Position numbers and translations under genes: made by a program. From Amphiura filiformis (lineage: Eukaryota > Echinodermata > Ophiuroidea > Amphilepidida > Amphiuridae), in assembly GCF_039555335.1 (NCBI RefSeq), contig NW_027305500.1:1015001-1079000 (forward strand): a stretch of 64,000 nucleotides of DNA, given 5' to 3'. Below, in pieces: positions 56,395 to 64,000 of this stretch (positions within the stretch are counted from its first letter, which is position 1; the number at the start of each line of letters is the position of its first letter). Under the pieces are notes generated by a model. It was not told the origin of the DNA, searched no databases, and saw only the letters and a list, made by a program, of their open reading frames with translations.

Positions 56395-56640
56395 ATCTTC
56401 GTCTTTCCTCCCAGCTACATACACTATCATTAGATTTATAAAATTTACTTCGAGGACTGATAAATATCATAAATATCAATTTTTAATAATTTGCCATAAA
56501 ATTTGTATTAAATCGCGAATTTCAAAAAATCAAAATTATTTGATATCAGCAGGATATTATTCGTATTCAGAATGCAATTCGATATATTTGATGTGCTCTC
56601 ATATCCCCCAAAATACTGTGCAAACGTTGCTATCCGAGCC
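56395..56640. repeat. Half copy of the long-hairpin MITE family
   Basis: Matches the right arm of 38413-39076: CTCCCAGCTACATACACT, TTACTTCGAGGACTG, TTTGATATCAG, CGTATTCAGAATGCAATTCG and GATGTGCTCTCAT. It is absent from the equivalent place in unit B of the tandem duplication. Confidence 0.7.
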
Positions 56641-57078
56641 CGTAAGTAGTCTGAAAATTGTCTCACTCTTCGCGCGAGCAAAAGAAAGCCCAGTAAAAAC
56701 CGGAACAAAATATGCTCGTCCCCTGACCCCCCTATATTTTAATGCTTCCGTTGCCACTGCGTTTGCCAGAATCATGATTATGTATTTTCTGATTAAACAA
56801 CGTCTTGTCATGCTGATTCAAAAATCCACGCTAAACTGGCAATAGTTGACCGTAACCATGACAAATCAAATTTCTGCAATTCTCTGGAGCAAAAAAAAAC
56901 AGGAATATAAATCTTTGAATTTTTTTTTCTTTGAAAATATCAGGAGAGCATATTACTTGAAATCATTTTATCTTACAAGTTGATCAATCTGACATATTTT
57001 AAGTTATTAATAACGTCGATTTGTTGAATGTAACGCAGATTTTATGTGAGGTGTACATACTGTACAAGGACCATTATA

Positions 57079-57293
57079 CACTAAGCCAAAAAAGAAGCTT
57101 ATAATTTTTCACAAGGTCATATCTTAAAACTTTGTGCATCAAAATGAACCAAAATTATACACAGGATCATTGACCCGTGGTTAGAGTAGAGTATTAAAGT
57201 AATCGTGTGTGTAATTTTGGTTCATTCTGATGCACAGGATTTTAAGATATGACCTTGAGAAAAATTATAAGTTTTTTTTTTTTTGGCTTAGTG
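57079..57293. mobile_element. TA-flanked small MITE, copy in unit A
   Basis: CACTAAGCC...GGCTTAGTG tips with TA on both sides. Inner arms ATTTTTCACAAGGTCATATC and TAAAATTATACACAGGATCA-like words are mirrored. The TA target suggests a Tc1/mariner-related MITE. The matching copy at 58430-58640 arose with the 1.3-kb duplication. Confidence 0.75.
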
Positions 57294-57635
57294 TACTTGG
57301 AACCAAATCAGTTCCTTTCACTTTAATTGAAAGAGAAGATGAAATTCTCGAAACCATAGTGTGCCATTCTCAACGTAGTTTTTCAGAAAGTACGTGTTTA
57401 AACTTTAATGATAACAATTATAAAGAAAGCCAATTATTAAGAGATTATTCTATTTGTTCCTAAATTGTTTAAACAAGCTGGTGATAGGACCTACTTTTCA
57501 AATAAAACTCATTACAACTCGAATTTAGCAGAAATAAAAACTTTGATCCCTATATTCAGCATGATGTCCTCGCTGTCCCTCATTTGGGGTCCGCCGCATC
57601 CTAACATTATAATAGAAGGGGAAAAAGCAATAATT

Positions 57636-57893
57636 GAAGACCTGAGCGCAAGAAGACCGTAAGTCCACTTGGCCCCTCAACATGTATACACCAAAGTTAC
57701 GTATAGTTTCTTAGGGTTTTATAATGTTTAATACATGTTCCAGGGTGAAAACATCATGAAAGGTTATGAAAGATTTGTTTTGGCCTCTGAACATGTATAA
57801 AACATTACCAAACTATACGAAACCGTACGCAACTTAAGTGTATACATGTTGAGGGGCCAAGTGGACTTACTGTCTTCTTGCACTCAGGTCTTC
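57636..57893. mobile_element. AATT-targeting MITE, copy 3, with preserved empty site
   Basis: Begins GAAGACCTGAGCGCAAGAAG and ends CTTGCACTCAGGTCTTC with AATT at 57632-57635 and 57894-57897. The paralogous site in unit A reads CAATAATTCCCCTCTGCATC with a single AATT, so the insertion postdates the tandem duplication and the 4-bp duplication is confirmed. Confidence 0.88.
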
Positions 57894-58429
57894 AATTGAT
57901 CTCTACATCTTCCTTTTTGACACAAACAGTTTTTGGCCGAAAAAGAGTAAAATTGCACTCGGCCATAAAATAGCAAAACACGCCTTCATTTGGGGCTTTT
58001 AGTCTAAAACTGAAATTTGTCTCGTATTTCGCGCGAGCAAAAGAAAGACCAGTAAAAACCGGAACAAAATATTGACCCCCTAAATTTCAATGCTTCCGTC
58101 GCCACTGCGTGTGCCAGAATCATGATTATGTATTTTCTGATTAAAGAACGTCTTGTCATGCTGATTCAAAAATCCACGCTAAATTGGCAATAGTTGACCG
58201 TAACCATTACAAATCAAATTTCTGCAATTCTCTGGAGAAAAAAAAGGAATATAAATCTTTGAATTTTCTGATCTTTCTTTGAAAATATCTGGAGAGCATA
58301 CCACTTGAAATCATTTTATCTTACAAGTTAATCAATCTGACAATTTTAAGTTATTAATAACGTACGTCGACCTGTTGAATATAACGCAGATTCTATGTGA
58401 GGTGTACATACTGTACAAGGACCATTATA

Positions 58430-58640
58430 CACTAAGCCAAAAAGAAGCTTATACATTTTTACAGGGTCATATCTTAAAACCCTGTGCATCAACATGAAAC
58501 AAAATTACACACAGGATTACTGACATGTAGTTAGAGTAGAGTATTGAAGTAATCTTGTGTGTAATTTTGATTCATTTTGATGCACAATTTTTTAAGTTAT
58601 GACCTTGAGAAAAATTATAAGTTTCTTTTTTTGCTTAGTG
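58430..58640. mobile_element. TA-flanked small MITE, copy in unit B
   Basis: Same element and same position within the duplicated unit as 57079-57293, with tips CACTAAGCC and GCTTAGTG and TA flanks. Confidence 0.72.
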
Positions 58641-59224
58641 TATTTGGAACCAAATCAGTTGCATCGTAGTTTTTTAGGAAGTACTTGTTATACTTTAATG
58701 ATGACAATTACAAAGAAAGGCCATTTTTATTATTAAAAGAACATTCTATTTGTTCCTAAATTGTTTAAACAAGCTGCTGATAGGACCTACTTTTCAAATA
58801 AAACTCATTACAAGTCGAATTTAGTAGAAATAAAAACTTTGATCTCTGTCTTCAGCATGATGCACTCGCTGTCCTTCTTTCATTGCAAAAGGAAATGCAC
58901 CGAGATTTGCTGAGGCTTTGGACTTCCTCTCAGTAATTTGAATGTTACCAGGGGCTTACTGCCACATACGGATGCGTTTTTAACTGTTTGTGCGCCAAGA
59001 AAGTTTTGGGTCTAATTTCAACAGTTAATTTAGTATTTTAAAAGTATAAATTCACTTTATTTCCAGAACATGCAGCTTTGAGCAATAAATCTGAACTCAG
59101 ATCAATAGTTAATATTTGAAACTGAAAAGATAAGCAAAATCTATAATTAATGGGTTAGTAAATAGATTAATAAATATATAAAACAAACAGATTAATAATG
59201 AATGAATGATTTAATGAATGAAAT

Positions 59225-59480
<256 letters not shown>

Positions 59481-61688
59481 TAAATAAGTACAATATATAC
59501 GAAAAATATAAATTCAAATAAAGATATTTCAGTATCTTCTTTACTCTGCATTTGGGGAACTTTATTTCGATGAGTGGCGGTAATTACTTCCAAATTTTAC
59601 GTTGGATTCCTAAAAAGAAGATATTTTCTCAATACTTTAAAACATGTTTATTTTTATTTGTGCTTGTAATGTACATTCAATAACAACCCATTCTGGCGCA
59701 TAGTAATGTTGTTTCTTTGCTTTAAAGGATTCATGTGCAATAGGTTAAGATTGCGGTTCAACCTTTAGACACTTGGGGTTTGGTTTACGAATGTTTCCTT
59801 TCATTCGCTGAAAAGTGTAACATTTAATGTTCCTGACAAATGAGTGGAGAAAAGACGCCAATTATTTCGGTTTCCCTTCTAGTTTATGTGATATATACAT
59901 ATAAAAAAGGGTCCAACTGGGCGGACTAGGTGGGACCTGTAAAGGACACGCAGTTAAGGGTACACGATGTATTCGTGGTCGAAGCAGCCAAAAAAATTTT
60001 TTTTCAATCGATAACTCAAGAACCACGGACCTACAAAAGTATATACATGTGATATTTGAATTGTTCTGCACACTCGCTATATGAAATGACCAATGCAATT
60101 TTTGCCAAAGTTCACTACCATTCGCAAGATGCTGTGAACTACCAAATCGCAACAGTTTAAAATAGTTGTTAACCTTAAGTTAGCAGCTATTATTACAAAA
60201 GTGACTAAGATAGCAATGATCAAACCATGAACATAACAAAGGGAAGGATTTGAAGTGGAACAAAGGTTTTTGCGCTAACGATTAAATGTCGAAACTTTCT
60301 GTTTCATTCAAAGTGTCAAACGATAATTATGCAAATGAACATGTTATTCCAACTAGCACCAGCATTCCATGTCTATATTGTATTGTCTCCGTATGCTCAA
60401 CAGTGTTGGCATGGGATGCTGTATTCAGGGACAGAATAACCACTGACTGTTTATGCCTAGTGATACGGTGAATATTGCATGTGGTCAATGTAGCCCCCTA
60501 TATAGGAAAACGCTGGTTTATATAATAACAAACAGGCTTTAAAGAAATGGATAAGAAAATGTGATATTTTGCCCAATCTTAATATCCTTTTTGTTAAAAA
60601 CAGGAAGTGTATGACGTGACCTTTGCTTAGTGGTGTAGGCCGAGGGTATTTTTCTCTTCTTTGCCTCTTCTATTATACGTCCATCTTTCAGAATAGCTAG
60701 TCTACTTTAGTAGACAATTTTAATTTATCATCCTTCTATTCCCTCTGACCTTGGAAAGGCCACCAATCCTGTTCTGATCCAACAGCTAGCTATCATTCGG
60801 TCACTGGGGATGTGTTATATTTATGCATAGAATGGTATGTCTTGTGTATCAAACAGGGAATGCAAAGCAGTCTAAGAATAGCCGACCTTAATCAGATAAT
60901 CATATTACTTACAGTAGAAAGATTCGGTTTGCAAATAAGGAAAACACGCAATTTTGGCATATCAATAAATTTCAATAAAATCATAATAAGAGTATATACA
61001 CATGATATAGGTCAGTTCAAGAACACTCTTGATCAAAACTCTTGTACAAAACAAGTTTCGGGACTTTAGTCCTGGTCTAACTATGGAGATTAGTCCTACG
61101 GAGAAGGGACTTTTTGGAATCTACATACTAGTACCTTATTCTAGTATAGATCCTGTGAAGGATAAATACATGTAGGTTAATATTATTTGACGTCTCGTTT
61201 AATTTGTGAAATTTGCCAGTAAATGAGGAAAAGAACAGATTAAAGGGATACCTCCATAATTCTAACTTCCACTAAAGTTAGACCTGGTCTACCTTGTTTT
61301 GTACATACGGGCTGAGTTCCGATCTGTATAGAAAACTACATTTCGATTGAAGAAATTTGCAAGTTTGCACTGCTTTCTGTCATTGCTAAATATAAAGTGG
61401 GTGAATTAGCTCATTTGCATCAATGCTAATCGTGATATTTTCCTTTCCTCTTAATTCCACCACAAGTTTTCCTTATTGGTAACTTGCCATTCCACAATCA
61501 ATTATGACAACGCTTGAACAACGAACATGCTGATCTGCTTATTGAAACAGCGATCAGAATGAGCAAGATTGCTTGTCACTATATTGTAACAATCAGGTCT
61601 TGTAGCGTAGCAAAAATATCTTGCAAATTTGACACATCTGAATGATACTCTGAACAAATTCATCAGGATCGTTCATAAATCGATTCCT

Positions 61689-61984
61689 ATTTCGATTCCT
61701 ATCAGGAATCTTGTTCACTCTGGTTGGTTAGTGGTGGTGTTTCTAGTTTTCTAGTTGTTATCGGCAATCTTTGTGACTGATCTTGATGACGTCACAAGAA
61801 GAGGTAACACCACCATGAATAAGGACGAGGGGGCGTACAGACTTGATCGAATCTACGATCAGATCATCAATCGGCAAGCAACCCATGACGTCATCAAGAT
61901 CAATCACAAAGATTGCCGATAACAAATAGACACACCATCACTCACCAAACCAGAGTGAACAAGATTCCTGATAGGAATCGAAAT
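61689..61984. mobile_element. MITE with about 120-bp inverted arms
   Basis: ATTTCGATTCCTATCAGGAA and CTTGTTCACTCTGGTT on the left and GATCTTGATGACGTCA further in have their complements at 61865-61984, including CAAAGATTGCCGATAAC. It contains TGACGTCA (a perfect CRE palindrome) in both arms. Confidence 0.8.
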
Positions 61985-62300
61985 ATTCCTAGTGAGTACC
62001 TAATATTACTTATTTGGATCTGTCCTGAGAACATTAACACATCTGAATGATGTCATCAACAATTATTAAAAGATTACACAAGAAATAAAATCTCGTGAAA
62101 ATACAGCCTACTCACACCCTGTAAATCTGCATGGGACACAAGACACCTCCAAATGTAAGACACGTCTTCGGATTATGACTCGATACAAAACGTCTCCAAT
62201 GAACATAATGTGTGTTAGCTTGTTTCTTCAGCTAAGAAATAATGGCCAAAAGCTTGCCATGACACATTTTTGCAGTATAGGCCATAATGCATAGGAACAT

Positions 62301-62410
62301 ACACTAAAAAAATTTACTCAATTTTGAGTAAAATCTGAGTACTAAGTGACTCAATATTTTGAACTTCTAACCTCTGTTACTCAATATTGAGTAATTTTTA
62401 TTTACAGTGT
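62301..62410. mobile_element. Very small MITE
   Basis: ACACTAAAAAAATTTACTCAA and TTGAGTAATTTTTATTTACAGTGT are imperfect inverted tips, with the word TACTCAAT..TGAGTA repeated inside. About 110 bp. Confidence 0.55.
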
Positions 62411-63096
62411 AGTAATTCTTCATCATCACTTTCATTGCCAAGAGCGATAAGTGGGATTTCTTTTTTTGTTTTGAATGAAATTATATCGTCGAATTATATT
62501 AACAGTCCTCTGTAGATAAACCGTGTCAGCCGTTTCTAATGTATTTTGATTAAATCTAATATAATATATCAAAATGACTACGCTAGGAGCACGGAATCAA
62601 AGGAGAGGAACATTTGTTTCCTGAGATTGAGTCTTGTCTGTCTGCGTTACCGAAGATACATCACGCTATAATTGGGTGTGACTGCGTGTCGCTTTCTTCT
62701 GTCGCTCATAACTTGTATTTTGTTTTAGAGCAAAATTAAGACTGCTATGCAAGTAAGTCGTTCGTGGCGTCAAAATATCTTCAAAAATTGCCAACTTAAC
62801 AATGATTCTTCTTGGCAGTGCCATGCACAGCCATCGAAGTATTTCATGTTCTTTGGCTCATGTGATGATTTGCTTCGTCAAAGATGTCTTCTTTATTTCT
62901 TTATTTCTTATTTTCTTCCCTCTTTTCCGTTTATCTCTCGCGGTCCCTATGTCTTATATTAAACTCTTAGTGGGTTTTTAGCGGGTTCGCCGTCGGACAA
63001 GTTTAGATCTGTCAAGCTTTCGACATGAGTAGCTCTGATTTCTTCAGGACAAAGTACCTAAGAATGTGACACGTGGGTCGCCCCTTGCCTACTGCT

Positions 63097-63112
63097 GGCT
63101 CTGAAAAGAGCC
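63097..63112 (-). promoter_or_regulatory. Orphan histone-type 3' stem-loop, perfect stem
   Basis: On the minus strand the sequence reads AACGGCTCTTTTCAGAGCCAG. GGCTCT-TTTC-AGAGCC is the metazoan histone mRNA 3' hairpin recognised by SLBP. The next 300 bp upstream on that strand contain no histone frame, and no purine-rich U7 site is obvious downstream. Confidence 0.5.
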
Positions 63113-63186
63113 GTTCACTGAAGATTTACCCCTTGTCAACAGAGAACAAGCAGATCTCGCCTATCTGCTAAATCTGAAGGTTTGGT

Positions 63187-63202
63187 GGCTCTGAAAAGAA
63201 CC
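63187..63202 (-). promoter_or_regulatory. Second orphan histone-type 3' stem-loop
   Basis: On the minus strand AACGGTTCTTTTCAGAGCCACCA: one G-U pair in the stem, and the typical AAC before and ACCA after the hairpin. It is 90 bp from the copy at 63097 and shares the preceding CTTCAGTGAAC, so the two are a local duplication. No histone frame is present. Confidence 0.5.
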
Positions 63203-63485
63203 GTTCACTGAAGACCGACCCTTTTCCCCTTGTCTATCTCACAATTTATATTAAACTCGCTAGAACTTATAGAACTCTCTTTCTGTGTCAATTATTCGTT
63301 TCATCCCTTTTCATGTTATTTTATTTTCTATTTTCCCGTTTCCTTTGTTCCGCTTTTTCTCTAAATTGTTCCTGTTTCCTGATCCTTCTTATTCATCACC
63401 TTAACATTGGTGACATTTTTACACCCCACCTACCCAACTTTTTGTTTGTCATGCAGCTGCATCGAATATAAATATAAAGCAACTT

Positions 63486-63558
63486 AATTTCGCGAGGTAT
63501 TTAATTTCGCGAATTTCGCGAGGTCTATAAATTCGCGAAATTAAATACTCGCGAAATT
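63486..63558. repeat. Palindrome built of TTCGCGAA words
   Basis: AATTTCGCGAGGTATTTAAT and TTCGCGAATT on the left are mirrored by AATTCGCGAA and ATTAAATACTCGCGAAATT on the right, with one base missing. The core TTCGCGA is repeated six times in about 75 bp. Confidence 0.7.
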
Positions 63559-64000
63559 TATCCTTGAAAACAGAAAGCTTAAAACAAGTTTTATGTATTA
63601 TAAGCTTATTCTGTCTGCACAAACCTTCATATTTATATCCATTTACATCGCTCAGAATACTGCATGAAATTAATTTTTCATGATGCATGGAGGTAAAGTA
63701 ATATCTTAATTTTATTAGTGCACATCTATTTTGTTAATTTTTCAGTCCTTCTGGAGTTGTTTGGACATTCTTTTTTGATATATTTTCAGCTGATATTTTT
63801 GTTATCAAAGGCCATCTTTAACCACCCTGAGCACTACCTGCTGATCTAACATTGCTTCTGATTGGTCAATTATGTAATATCTTCATTTTAATCACCAATC
63901 AGAATGGAGCTTTGCAAATAATTTACCCCATTTTTTGCGTGGTGAAATTACTCTAACAATGTTACTGATCGGTCCAATCGATAATTAAAACTTCTTTTTG

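Larger units (their letters stand above)
56263..58880 (+). repeat. Tandem duplication, two units of about 1.3 kb
   Basis: Unit A is about 56263-57589 and unit B about 57590-58880. In the same order both have GGGGTCCG, CATCTTCCTTTTT, CGCGCGAGCAAAAGAAAG, AATCATGATTATGTATTTTC, ATTCAAAAATCCACGCTAAA, a small MITE, GACCTACTTTTCAAATAAAA and TTCAGCATGATG. Each unit later gained a different insertion: a half hairpin in A (56395-56640) and an AATT MITE in B (57636-57893). Confidence 0.8.

Overview
The window looks like nuclear DNA of a marine invertebrate deuterostome, most likely an ambulacrarian (echinoderm or hemichordate). It is AT-rich and gene-poor, with long introns flanked by GT/AG sites, extracellular mosaic proteins, many tRNA-derived SINEs and fold-back MITEs, and the recurring word TAGGCCTAT. 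The phylum is an inference; no marker gene is present.

Region 1 (1-15.7 kb) holds one minus-strand gene that starts at 15015 and runs off the left edge. I could reconstruct eight exons with exact splice sites: a signal-peptide exon, then CUB, LDLa, CUB, LDLa, LDLa, CUB and LDLa exons. Every intron is phase 1, so each domain is a self-contained cassette. Its introns are packed with mobile DNA: a decayed LINE, a Tc1-like element with long inverted ends, SINEs and nested fold-backs. A MITE sits just upstream of the start.

Region 2 (24.6-50.6 kb) is the most interesting part. Three paralogous, intronless, plus-strand genes (25174-27681, 42526-44253, 48965-50575) each encode a type I membrane protein: signal peptide, three Ig domains, a Thr-rich mucin-like stalk, one membrane segment and a short basic tail with no tyrosine. 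Ig domains 1 and 2 resemble the V-set plus CD80-like C2-set pair of Kirrel/nephrin or nectin/CADM adhesion proteins. The stalks differ in length and sequence, yet all carry a CX4C mini-loop, which reads CRGDTC in the third gene. A shared 14-base word lies 409, 410 and 525 bases upstream of the start codons (genes 2, 3 and 1). Adhesion or immune recognition is a reasonable guess but is not shown.

The rest (15.7-24.6, 27.9-42, 44.4-48.5 and 50.6-64 kb) has no convincing protein gene. It holds many inverted-repeat elements, several with target-site duplications that can be read directly: a hAT-like MITE, a 315-bp element nested in another MITE with a 9-bp duplication, and an AATT-targeting MITE whose empty site survives in a tandem duplicate. 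It also holds an element with eleven CAACGCGTTG palindromes, an element with six exact DR1 motifs (TGACCTTTGACC) spaced about 148 bp, three orphan histone-type 3' stem-loops, and micro- and minisatellites. Most short open frames there are chance or repeat-derived.
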